In this document: positions 24,097-31,465 of the stretch, piece after piece | Numbering within the stretch: the stretch's first letter is position 1 | Layout: the number at the start of each line of letters is the position of its first letter | Position numbers and translations under genes: made by a program | Notes under the pieces: model-generated | The model's input: only the letters and a program-made list of their open reading frames with translations | What the model was told of the DNA's origin: nothing | Database searches by the model: none | IMG/VR virus record: IMGVR_UViG_3300042691_005946 | Span: 1-33,792 of that record | DNA from: a virus | Strand: one strand, 5' to 3' | Length of the DNA stretch: 33,792 nucleotides

Positions 24097-26700
24097 ATGG
24101 AAATTAATGAAACACTGTATACCGATCCTTATATAACGCCCTTTGTAAATGACTATTTAGGTGTTACCAGTGCTAGTAATCAAACAGATAGTCAATCAGG
24201 TATTGATGTTAATCCCAGCAATACAGTTGAATATATTCCTGTAGTTTATGGTTATAGGCAGGTTACAGGTATAAGACTTTACACCTATGTTGTTGGTAAT
24301 GACCTATATGTTGCCTATGCTCTAAGTGAAGGTTATTGTAGAGGCATTGATCGTGTCTATATAGATGATAATTTGATAGATTGTGATTATCCAAATCTAA
24401 CTCACAGAAATATAATAAGCAGGTGTGGTGGTGCATATGCTGGTCTGCTAAGTTTAGAGTTTATAGATGGCAGAGGAACTGCACATAGAAATAGCGTAAG
24501 TGGTGCAGGATCTAGCAGTTTATTAAGTCTAGCAGGACAGACAGTAAATTACGCTAATTTGGCTTATCTTGTTTGTAAATTTACCTATAATGGGCAATCT
24601 ACGCCTTATAAAGATGTGCCCAAAGTTTCGGTCAATATGTTTGGTCGTATTATGCCAGAATTTACAGGAGCCACAGCCAACACCTATTCAACTAACCCAG
24701 TTGATGTAGTATGGGATATATTGCAACATCCTACCTATGGAAAAAACATAGACAAATCATTTATTGATGATACAAGTTTTACTGCTGTAAAAAATTACTG
24801 TAATGCAGACATAACACGCCAAGGATTTACCTACGATACCTTTACTACTAATTGGGTAATGGATACAAGTCGTAGCACGTTTGAAAATTTACAAACATTA
24901 TTAGAAACATACAACATAACCTTAAACTATACCCAGGCACGTTGGGTACTAAGTATAGAGGCTTTAACTACTGCAAATCCTGTAACATTTAATGAATCTA
25001 ATATCATCAGTGATATAGAAATACATTATCCTAGTGTGCAAGAAAAATATAACAGAGTGTTTGTAACCTATCAAGATAAAGATAATAATTTTGCCACAAG
25101 AACACAGACATATCCTGCTGAAGGTGACAATAGTTTATTGACAGCAGATAGCAATATTGTTTTAGAAAATAGAATTAGTAATAATTTAATTACTGACAGT
25201 ATGCACGCCAATGATCTAGCACAAATGATGCTGCGTAAAAGCAGAAGTCAATTAATTTATAAATTTACTACTACAAAAATTGCATTACAATGTGTAGTAG
25301 GTGACACAGCCTACATAAACACAACCTATCCATATATAAACAATCAATCAGTAAAAATTATTAATCTAACTCTAAAACCTGATATGACGGTTGAATTAGA
25401 ATGTGCTTTATACAGCACAGGTTTTTACCCACCTACATTTAGTAATCAAGTTAAATTTGCAACTACAAATCCTCAGGCAGTACAAGGCACAATTGGTGTA
25501 TTAACAAATCCTATAACTACGCCAATATTACCACCTGAACCTAGCACACAGCCAACTTATAGTGTTTTTCCAAATAGAAGTATTCTTAATGAAGGTGATA
25601 ATGTAGTTTTTACTATATTTGCTCCCACAGTGGGTAATGGAACAGTTATTAATTATGAATTAGGTGCTTTGGCATCGACCACACTAACCACTAACGATGT
25701 AAATGGAGAAAGTTTAACAGGCACGGTAACCATACAAAATGGTAGGGCTAGTAAAACTTTTACTCTAAAAGAAGATTTATTAACTGAGAGTGTAGAAAAT
25801 TATTATTTTAGAATTAGGTTAGGTAATAGTATATTAGCCACTACACAGATAACCGTACAGGATACCAGTGTTACTCCAAGGTATGACGTTACATTTAGTA
25901 ATACCGCTAGTGTTCAATACGCCTTAATTAGTGATAATGATTTTTATATTGAAAAATATCCAATTGGTAGTACAGGAAGCACATTTGCAGAAGGTGATAG
26001 GGAAATTGTTGTATTAACAACCCCAGACAATTATAAAATCAGTGCTTTAAGAATAAGATTTATTCTACATGACAGACGTAATGGATTATATAAAAATTAT
26101 GACTTAAAATACATAACCTATGATGTTATAAGTCATCCTACTGTTCAAGTAGATAGTGTTTTATGTGGAACACTTGCTCAACACAGTTATGCTAAAAATA
26201 ATGTGTTATGGTGGAAATTTGATTATAATAATCCACCTGTAGGTGCTAATGCTAATAGATCTACTAGGGAACGTCCTACACCTATACAGTTTGATGAATA
26301 TATAAACTATTCAGTTAATACCAGTGATACACCTGGAGCACCTACATTCAATAGAACAATAACCCCGCAATATACCTATACATATTATAGCGAATATTTT
26401 TATGTGCCCTTAAGAGATACTCTAGGCCCTAATTGGAACACTTGGAGTTTTATGAGTCGCATGAATCCAAGGATCTTTACAGTAAGAACTGCCGTGGATG
26501 TTTTAGCCTCAAGTGGACAAGTTTACAGTGCTATAAAATTTAGATTTTGGGGAACAAATCGCAGTGATGGTAGTTTTAGAGAAGTGGCCACAACCACAGT
26601 TAATCTTGCTGCCACTTCAAGTTATATTTCTACTAACCGCCTTGTTACAAGTAATGCAGCACTAAGACAGGTCAGCGGTAGAACTACTAATTATTGGTAA
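24097..26700 (+). CDS. Tail tip attachment protein (J-like) with a Calx-beta domain
   Basis: The protein has 867 residues. The N-terminal half includes IPVVYGYRQVTGIRLYTYVVGNDLYVAYALSEG and NPVDVVWDILQHPTYGKNI, which are classic J/GTA-type tail-hub motifs ('.P..YG..RV.G', 'NPADVi.dll...YG'). A Calx-beta-like domain lies at about 488-590 (SVFPNRSILNEGDNVVFTIF, then TLKEDLLTESVENYYFRIRL and VQDTS). The last ~270 residues have no recognised family and may form the receptor-binding end. It would contact the host surface and open the tail. Confidence 0.85.
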   Translation: MEINETLYTDPYITPFVNDYLGVTSASNQTDSQSGIDVNPSNTVEYIPVVYGYRQVTGIRLYTYVVGNDLYVAYALSEGYCRGIDRVYIDDNLIDCDYPNLTHRNIISRCGGAYAGLLSLEFIDGRGTAHRNSVSGAGSSSLLSLAGQTVNYANLAYLVCKFTYNGQSTPYKDVPKVSVNMFGRIMPEFTGATANTYSTNPVDVVWDILQHPTYGKNIDKSFIDDTSFTAVKNYCNADITRQGFTYDTFTTNWVMDTSRSTFENLQTLLETYNITLNYTQARWVLSIEALTTANPVTFNESNIISDIEIHYPSVQEKYNRVFVTYQDKDNNFATRTQTYPAEGDNSLLTADSNIVLENRISNNLITDSMHANDLAQMMLRKSRSQLIYKFTTTKIALQCVVGDTAYINTTYPYINNQSVKIINLTLKPDMTVELECALYSTGFYPPTFSNQVKFATTNPQAVQGTIGVLTNPITTPILPPEPSTQPTYSVFPNRSILNEGDNVVFTIFAPTVGNGTVINYELGALASTTLTTNDVNGESLTGTVTIQNGRASKTFTLKEDLLTESVENYYFRIRLGNSILATTQITVQDTSVTPRYDVTFSNTASVQYALISDNDFYIEKYPIGSTGSTFAEGDREIVVLTTPDNYKISALRIRFILHDRRNGLYKNYDLKYITYDVISHPTVQVDSVLCGTLAQHSYAKNNVLWWKFDYNNPPVGANANRSTRERPTPIQFDEYINYSVNTSDTPGAPTFNRTITPQYTYTYYSEYFYVPLRDTLGPNWNTWSFMSRMNPRIFTVRTAVDVLASSGQVYSAIKFRFWGTNRSDGSFREVATTTVNLAATSSYISTNRLVTSNAALRQVSGRTTNYW

Positions 26701-26704
26701 CATT

Positions 26705-27445
26705 ATGACCACAGTAACCATAACAGCAGGAACATTAGATCCAATAACTGGTGCTTACAGAGGTGCCAATGCAGACTCTTGGAGTAGTTTAAGTAGCAGT
26801 CCATATGCTACATGGGCCAATTGGCGTCAATGGGCTACTAACCCACAGACATTACAACTTAGATTTGATGATGATTTGGTCACTAAAAAACTTAGAGCGC
26901 CAACATTACAATTTACAGACCTAGCAGGAACACTTAGTAGTGCTACATTAAAAATATCAGACACAGGTGCATTTAGTGGTGAAGAAACCACTTACACCTT
27001 AACATCAGGAGTAGACACTGAAGTAATAGCAGGTAGATATTATAGATGGACACTAACAATTCTAGGACTAGCACCCTACCCAGCAGAAGTTGGAGACTTT
27101 AATATAGAATATGTAGAAGATTTACAAACTGTATACTTACAAAATATAGATACTAGCACATTACAGTCTAGTAGTGGATATAGAATTGTAGATCATGATC
27201 TTGGATCAGTTGATACTTGTATTATTACAGCACATGATAATTATTCATGGGTAGATCGTGCCTATGCACTACCAGATGCATGGTCAGAAACTACCATAAC
27301 ACCTATACCTGGCATTATTAGTAAAAGTCCTTTAACCATAGTGCTTAGAGATCATTTTGGTGTAGAAGTAGATGGTCGTGTTGATATTCTAATAAGAGGA
27401 ATAAGACCTATAACACTAACAGCCACTGGTGTGGTATTAACATAA
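26705..27445 (+). CDS. Hypothetical tail-tip protein
   Basis: The protein has 246 residues, strand-rich and Thr/Ser-rich, with few Cys. It includes LQLRFDDDLVTKKLRAPTLQFTDLAG and VEDLQTVYLQNIDTSTLQSS. No known family is recognised. Its position immediately after the J-like protein (four bases) and before a fibre-type gene suggests a component attached to the tail tip. Confidence 0.7.
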   Translation: MTTVTITAGTLDPITGAYRGANADSWSSLSSSPYATWANWRQWATNPQTLQLRFDDDLVTKKLRAPTLQFTDLAGTLSSATLKISDTGAFSGEETTYTLTSGVDTEVIAGRYYRWTLTILGLAPYPAEVGDFNIEYVEDLQTVYLQNIDTSTLQSSSGYRIVDHDLGSVDTCIITAHDNYSWVDRAYALPDAWSETTITPIPGIISKSPLTIVLRDHFGVEVDGRVDILIRGIRPITLTATGVVLT

Positions 27446-27455
27446 GGAGAACAAC

Positions 27456-27905
27456 ATGGGATGGGGTAATGCCAGTAACATTAGCACCACAAATTTAGAC
27501 AATGCAAATGATGATCCAAGTCTAGCAAGAAATGATTTATACTTGGCCTTGTTAGAACTTGCAGCAGTTATTGGGGGGCGCAACACTAGCAATGGAGTTT
27601 GTCCATTAGATGCTAGCACCAAGGTACCAAATACAAATTTACCAAATACACTGATCAGTAGTAGTGGTAATAATCTTACACTAACACCTAATACAGGTCG
27701 TGTAATAATCAATGACATACTAAAACTAAATCCTAAAACTGTAAGTGAATTAGAAGCACTAACAGTGCAAGCCGGAGACATCGCCTATTGTTCAAATGGT
27801 GATGCTGGTAGTCCATGTATAGCAGTTAGTTTGGGTATAACAGATAGCAGTGGTCTAGCCGAATGGTATAGAATATCATTGGGCAGCATAATTAGTGCTA
27901 CATAA
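27456..27905 (+). CDS. Tail-appendage protein with PSLAR-type N-terminus
   Basis: The protein has 149 residues, with AAGGAGA upstream. The N-terminal WGNASNISTTNLDNANDDPSLARND is shared with the protein at 6626-7159. The middle has VCPLDASTKVPNTNLP, a motif seen in fibre shafts before a coiled tip ('LDA.gKVP..nLP'). The C-terminal part is a small beta domain, including VQAGDIAYCSNGD. A short fibre bound to the tail tip is likely. Confidence 0.75.
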   Translation: MGWGNASNISTTNLDNANDDPSLARNDLYLALLELAAVIGGRNTSNGVCPLDASTKVPNTNLPNTLISSSGNNLTLTPNTGRVIINDILKLNPKTVSELEALTVQAGDIAYCSNGDAGSPCIAVSLGITDSSGLAEWYRISLGSIISAT

Positions 27906-27911
27906 TATATT

Positions 27912-28067
27912 ATGAAAATTCCTGATATTGAACCCAGTAAAGAAACACTTGTTTTGTTTGCCCAAACACAAGAAATTAAACAAGAACTTGCTAATATAAA
28001 AAATTTAATCACCGGATGGGCCGTCCTCCTAATCTCAATAATCTTGATCTTGAACTACTTTGGTTAA
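27912..28067 (+). CDS. Small membrane protein with N-terminal helix
   Basis: The protein has 51 residues. The first ~30 form a charged helix (PSKETLVLFAQTQEIKQELA), and the C-terminal WAVLLISIILILNYFG is one membrane segment. The layout matches the small protein at 11407-11586. It may be a lysis or inner-membrane accessory. The ribosome site is weak, and 52 bases at the 3' end overlap the zinc-ribbon gene in a different frame. Confidence 0.6.
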   Translation: MKIPDIEPSKETLVLFAQTQEIKQELANIKNLITGWAVLLISIILILNYFG

Positions 28068-28252
28068 AATTTAAGTCTACAGATACATGTCCTAAATGCC
28101 ATGAATGGGATGTAGACATTAGGCTTATACCCAAAATTGAAAAGATTAGACCAAGTTTTCTAAAATATCAATGTAATCTATGCCGTCAAGAATGGGCAGA
28201 TCCTCAAGCCTTGGAGATGACGCATAAAAAAAGAAGAATTAGAGTTAAATAA
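28016..28252 (+). CDS. Zinc-ribbon protein
   Basis: The protein has 78 residues. Two Cys pairs, C25-P-K-C28 and C53-N-L-C56, are separated by 24 residues and form a clear zinc-ribbon or treble-clef-type knuckle pair. The flanks are Lys/Arg-rich, ending KKRRIRVK. Small zinc-ribbon proteins act in transcription or nucleic-acid binding, so a phage transcription factor is possible. It is the last gene before the terminator and overlaps the preceding membrane-protein gene by 52 bases. Confidence 0.75.
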   Translation: MGRPPNLNNLDLELLWLKFKSTDTCPKCHEWDVDIRLIPKIEKIRPSFLKYQCNLCRQEWADPQALEMTHKKRRIRVK

Positions 28253-28256
28253 TTTT

Positions 28257-28299
28257 GTAGTTGGGCAGACTACTCAGGGGCGAAAAACTCAATGAGTTT
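28257..28299 (+). other. Two small hairpins in the 3' untranslated region
   Basis: Directly behind the zinc-ribbon stop, GTAGT (28257-28261) pairs with ACTAC (28269-28273), and AAACTC (28285-28290) pairs with GAGTTT (28294-28299). Together with the terminator just after them they form a row of three hairpins. They could protect the transcript end or form a small RNA. Confidence 0.45.
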
Positions 28300-28301
28300 A
28301 T

Positions 28302-28336
28302 AAGGGTCTAAATCACCAGTTTGGACCCTTTTTTTT
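28302..28336 (+). terminator. Strong Rho-independent terminator of the structural operon
   Basis: An 11-base-pair stem with one G-U pair (28302-28312 with 28320-28330), a seven-base loop and eight T bases make this a standard terminator. It closes the long structural operon and lies 50 bases after the last stop codon. Confidence 0.92.
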
Positions 28337-28354
28337 AGGTATTTTTTCGTTGTG

Positions 28355-28370
28355 TATAAATACAATTGTA
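28355..28370 (+). promoter_or_regulatory. TATAAATA box with overlapping palindrome
   Basis: TATAAATA (28355-28362) is followed by the palindrome TACAATTGTA (28361-28370), which overlaps its last two bases. The box lies just after the terminator and 266 bases before the next gene, with a second terminator in between. It may drive a short RNA of about 200 bases that ends at 28571. The interval 28371-28537 has no gene I can support. Confidence 0.45.
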
Positions 28371-28537
28371 GAAACTGTTGGAACATAAGGGCTGTTCATG
28401 TTTTTTCATTTTCCGGTTTTTTTCGCAAATTCTCTTATAGGGTTCTAATGGTTCTACAGACGTTTAATCTCCGAAATTAACGTTGGTATTTTTAATCCGA
28501 AATTTTGAATTTATTGCCATGGATTCAAAAACTCTTT

Positions 28538-28571
28538 CCCCCTAAGGTAAAACTTAGGGGGTTTTCATTTT
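28538..28571 (+). terminator. Second Rho-independent terminator
   Basis: CCCCCTAAG (28538-28546) pairs perfectly with CTTAGGGGG (28553-28561) around a six-base loop, followed by TTTT, CA and TTTT. It isolates the downstream operon from the structural transcript and could end an RNA started at the 28355 box. Confidence 0.9.
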
Positions 28572-28604
28572 GCCGTTTCACTTTTAATACCTCTTTTGTT
28601 TCTG

Positions 28605-28615
28605 TATAATAAATA
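28605..28615 (+). promoter_or_regulatory. TATAATAAATA box five bases before a start codon
   Basis: This box contains a perfect -10 word (TATAAT) and the AATAAATA core. Only ACATT separates it from the ATG at 28621, so transcription would begin at or next to the start codon, giving a leaderless message. It is the only visible promoter for the replication-type operon. Confidence 0.6.
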
Positions 28616-28620
28616 ACATT

Positions 28621-28902
28621 ATGCGAAAAGAACAAAACAAACAAATAAACTTTATAGATCAGCACAAAGATTTATTAAAGCCTCACCAATTAATTCGTTT
28701 CACACGTTGGTCGGGTCATTTTCGCAACACAGGCGAATATTTACAGGCTAATTTTGATAGGCTTGAATCCAATATAAAAAAAGCACAGGCTCGATTACAA
28801 CCAGAACCAAAACCTAAAATTGAGGTTAAACCTCAGCCAACTATCATTTACAAAAAACGGAGAATAATAGATGATCAATTTAGAAGACAATCAAGCCCGT
28901 AA
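28621..28902 (+). CDS. Basic hypothetical protein, first gene of the replication-type operon
   Basis: The protein has 93 residues, with Arg/Lys/Gln-rich composition. The N-terminal half is helical (INFIDQHKDLLKPHQLIRFTRWSGHF), and the C-terminal half has Pro/Lys repeats such as EPKPKIEVKPQP. No family is recognised. It may bind nucleic acid or be an early protein. It starts without a ribosome site, five bases after the AT-box, consistent with leaderless translation. It overlaps the next gene by 32 bases. Confidence 0.7.
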   Translation: MRKEQNKQINFIDQHKDLLKPHQLIRFTRWSGHFRNTGEYLQANFDRLESNIKKAQARLQPEPKPKIEVKPQPTIIYKKRRIIDDQFRRQSSP

Positions 28903-29122
28903 GCATTTACATTGTCAAGATATAACACTAAAATGGTGGGGATCTCGACTGCGATGTTATTGCTCTACACATCAAAAATGGCTTCACACATTGTCAGAGT
29001 CTGAAACTACGTGGATGATGAACAATTATCCATATGATGTAGAACCAGAAATTCCCAGCCAAGATAAAATAAGAAGAATTCGAGATGAAGTTAGACAAAG
29101 ACAAGCAGCCTTATCAACCTAA
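28871..29122 (+). CDS. Small protein with a possible zinc site
   Basis: The protein has 83 residues, with GGAGA upstream. The N-terminal H12-x-H14-C15 and C29-x-C31-x2-H34, joined by WWGSRLRCYCSTH, could bind zinc. The C-terminal part is acidic then basic (DKIRRIRDEVRQRQAA). It lies between the basic protein and the polymerase-like gene, with 32- and 38-base overlaps, so it is probably translated with them. No family is recognised; DNA binding is a reasonable guess. Confidence 0.65.
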   Translation: MINLEDNQARKHLHCQDITLKWWGSRLRCYCSTHQKWLHTLSESETTWMMNNYPYDVEPEIPSQDKIRRIRDEVRQRQAALST

Positions 29123-30215
29123 CTTTAATGATCCAAGAGTAAGAAATAGATCTATTAGAGCCATAGGTTTTGTGTGTGGTGTAATGAGCCCGACTAAGAG
29201 CCAAAGTTGGAGTTCAAGATATATTGATAGATATTTAGGAAAAAGCAATAATCCATTGAGTCGCTATCTCAGAGAGAATTTGTTAATTGTGACAGATGAA
29301 TTTTATAGATATCACTCAAGTGCAAATAAATGCAAAGAATATAGATTAAATCAAAGAGGTTTGAAATCTCTTAGAGATTTAATGAAAATCAATAACAGCA
29401 TAACATACCCTAGTGTGCTACAAGTCGTTCAAAGTGATCACTCACAGGAACTGGCCACAGGTAATTTTCAGTATGAAGATAAATCCAATAGACTTTGGCA
29501 TCCTTTACAGCGATATAGGCGACAATACAAAAGCCAAATACTAGCCGATCACGGCTATATTCATCAATATGACATAAGCACCTGTGCTCCAACTTTAATA
29601 CATCAATATAGTCGAATGATTCCTCAAATAATCGATTATAGAGGACAATGGCTGCAAGGACCAATGGATTTACATCTATTTGCTCTTACTAGATATCTCA
29701 AAAACAAGAATAAGATTCGTAAAGAAATAGCCAAGGCAATTGAATTGCCTCAAGAAGCCGTAAAAGAGATAATCAATGCTTTATTTGCAGGTGCTATCAT
29801 ATCAAATAATAATCATTCGGATATCTATCAGATAGTAAATGCGGATCAGGCTCGCATTGTTTGGCTTAAACAAGATCCCTACATACAGGAATTAGTATCA
29901 GACATAAAGATCTGTTGGGAATATATTCGTCCTGTTATGTCAGTTCGAACTAAAACAACAAAGACAGGACAAGTAAGACGACTTCCGATTACTTGCAAAC
30001 AGAAGTGGTCACTTTACTTCGAACTAGAAAGATCTGTAATAAATTCAGTGAGAGATTATTTAGAGATGAATTCAATGAGATATTTTTTAGAGCACGATGG
30101 ATGGAGTTCAGATAGAGAAATTGATACAGAGGAATTGATAAAATATGTTAATACAAATACTGGGTTTGATTTGAGATTTGAATATGAGATTAAACAATAT
30201 AGTAACATACCCTAG
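29085..30215 (+). CDS. Minimal polymerase-like protein with family A palm motifs
   Basis: The protein has 376 residues. Motif A is YDISTCAPT with D163; motif B is AVKEIINALFAGA with K227; motif C is LEHDGW with H337 and D338. The D-to-D spacing is 175 residues, close to E. coli Pol I (177) and T7 DNA polymerase (179). Motif B keeps the Lys and the late Gly (236) but lacks the Tyr and the leading Arg. Position 168, where DNA polymerases carry the Glu steric gate, is Ala, which is more like T7 RNA polymerase. Residues about 40-100 look like a winged helix (PLSRYLRENLLIVTDEF, then CKEYRLNQRGL). No exonuclease or thumb is visible. It could be a minimal DNA polymerase, a primase or an RNA polymerase. 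Confidence 0.55.
   Translation: MKLDKDKQPYQPNFNDPRVRNRSIRAIGFVCGVMSPTKSQSWSSRYIDRYLGKSNNPLSRYLRENLLIVTDEFYRYHSSANKCKEYRLNQRGLKSLRDLMKINNSITYPSVLQVVQSDHSQELATGNFQYEDKSNRLWHPLQRYRRQYKSQILADHGYIHQYDISTCAPTLIHQYSRMIPQIIDYRGQWLQGPMDLHLFALTRYLKNKNKIRKEIAKAIELPQEAVKEIINALFAGAIISNNNHSDIYQIVNADQARIVWLKQDPYIQELVSDIKICWEYIRPVMSVRTKTTKTGQVRRLPITCKQKWSLYFELERSVINSVRDYLEMNSMRYFLEHDGWSSDREIDTEELIKYVNTNTGFDLRFEYEIKQYSNIP
29401..29421 (+). repeat. 21-bp direct repeat, inner copy
   Basis: A 21-base word, TAACATACCC followed by TAGTGTGCTAC, occurs here and again at 30203-30223. This copy lies inside the polymerase-like gene at about codon 106, just before the palm-coding part. Both copies are exact. Confidence 0.9.
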
Positions 30216-30223
30216 TGTGCTAC
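30203..30223 (+). repeat. 21-bp direct repeat, outer copy
   Basis: This copy is identical to 29401-29421 and spans the stop codon of the polymerase-like gene (TAG at 30213-30215). It is read in another frame than the first copy, so the identity is not due to protein conservation. The centre-to-centre distance is 802 bases. Confidence 0.9.
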
Positions 30224-30233
30224 TTCTTTTGAG

Positions 30234-30476
30234 ATGCAGATGAAAAAAACTAAAATAAGAACACTGAGGGTTATATCAGATATGGATATGATCATAGGCA
30301 ATGATGATTTACAAGAAATTTATGTATTCACCAATCACAAATTAATGCAGACCAAACAGGAGATAATCATTAATTTGGAAAATAAACGGGGCATAACCTA
30401 CGACGCAGTTCGTCAATGCTACCTAATAGAGATTGGCTCACCAGCAGATATTTGGCTTAGATTATATGGCCTATAA
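30234..30476 (+). CDS. Hypothetical protein at the end of the replication-type operon
   Basis: The protein has 80 residues. Two in-frame ATGs (30234 and 30240) are possible and the ribosome site is poor. The sequence is basic at the N-terminus, then alternates acidic and hydrophobic (MDMIIGNDDLQEIYVFTN), with a C-terminal ITYDAVRQCYLIEIGSPADIWLRLYGL. No family is recognised. It follows the second 21-bp repeat by ten bases. Confidence 0.6.
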   Translation: MQMKKTKIRTLRVISDMDMIIGNDDLQEIYVFTNHKLMQTKQEIIINLENKRGITYDAVRQCYLIEIGSPADIWLRLYGL

Positions 30477-30484
30477 TAGTGTAA

Positions 30485-30492
30485 TATAAATA
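30485..30492 (+). promoter_or_regulatory. TATAAATA, promoter candidate of the glycan cassette
   Basis: TATAAATA lies only four bases (GACT) before the ATG at 30497, with another TATAAT at 30472-30477. The tight spacing, the same as at 28621, predicts a leaderless message. No -35 element or ribosome site is visible. Confidence 0.55.
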
Positions 30493-30496
30493 GACT

Positions 30497-31465
30497 ATGA
30501 AAGGTAAAGACGACGACAGTGGTTTCAAGTGGGGACCATTTAATATAATAGGTCCCAAACCCTGGCGATTAAAGATAGTGCCTTGGCAGGGTAGTGTCGT
30601 CTATCCTTATAGTAATCCTGCATTTAGAGCCAAAGTAAGTCATGGCCCTCATCAGTTTGACCCCGATATGCCTGTTATATGTAAGGGCAATAATATGTCG
30701 GACTTTACGCATCCTGATACTTATCCTGATCATACAGAATGGTATTATTGGGACAATAGTCTACTTCCACAATTTATGACCAACTGTGCTGCTAATCCTC
30801 GAGGTGAGAAGGTATGGACACGTTTGGTATATAGAGGAATTTTTCCTGGCAGATATCGAGGCACTGAACAAGAATTAGAGCAAAGAGAACGGGAGATCAA
30901 CGACCTAATTCGTCGACTGGCCAATGGTGTTGCTTATCGTTGGCAGGACATTGTGCGTATAGATTATATAGAATATAACCCACGTCCTCGAATATTGTTA
31001 TGCTTGCCCAGTGCAGACATACCCTGGCACTACTATAAGCAGCCAATGAATCAAATTATAGATACTATAAGACAAATTGCAGACTACCGAGGTTTGCAAC
31101 TGGACATAAGACACAAACCTGCAAGACGGAATAGATTGGGACAGGCCAGTATAGACTATCAACTGGAACAGGGACAATACCTAGCAGTTATAGGCATACA
31201 CAGTGCCATTGGTGCAGAAGTTGTAGCACGAGGCGTTCCCTATGTCTCACTAGGTCAGCACAGCCTAGCAGATCTTGCCTACACGCTAGAGGATCTAGCC
31301 AATCTAGACCTAACGCCTAGACCCCAAGAGCAGGTATATCAAAGACTGAGACAATTATTATTACTAACTAGATCAAAACCCTTAGAACTAATATCAGGCA
31401 CATGGAGCCTAGATAATTATGAAAAATTATTTGAACCCCTAACCAATTGGAGAATAGAACTATGA
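30497..31465 (+). CDS. GT-B / KpsS-like glycosyltransferase
   Basis: The protein has 322 residues. The C-terminal half has RILLCLPSADIPWHYYKQP, LDIRHKPARRNRLGQ and GIHSAIGAEVVARGVPYVSLG (about 232-252), the donor-site layout of KpsC/KpsS-like and related GT-B capsule enzymes ('SS...EAL..G.PV...G'). The N-terminal ~100 residues have no clear family. It is the first of a cassette of surface-sugar genes. It may add Kdo- or other sugar residues to capsule or LPS, or glycosylate virion proteins. Confidence 0.65.
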   Translation: MKGKDDDSGFKWGPFNIIGPKPWRLKIVPWQGSVVYPYSNPAFRAKVSHGPHQFDPDMPVICKGNNMSDFTHPDTYPDHTEWYYWDNSLLPQFMTNCAANPRGEKVWTRLVYRGIFPGRYRGTEQELEQREREINDLIRRLANGVAYRWQDIVRIDYIEYNPRPRILLCLPSADIPWHYYKQPMNQIIDTIRQIADYRGLQLDIRHKPARRNRLGQASIDYQLEQGQYLAVIGIHSAIGAEVVARGVPYVSLGQHSLADLAYTLEDLANLDLTPRPQEQVYQRLRQLLLLTRSKPLELISGTWSLDNYEKLFEPLTNWRIEL

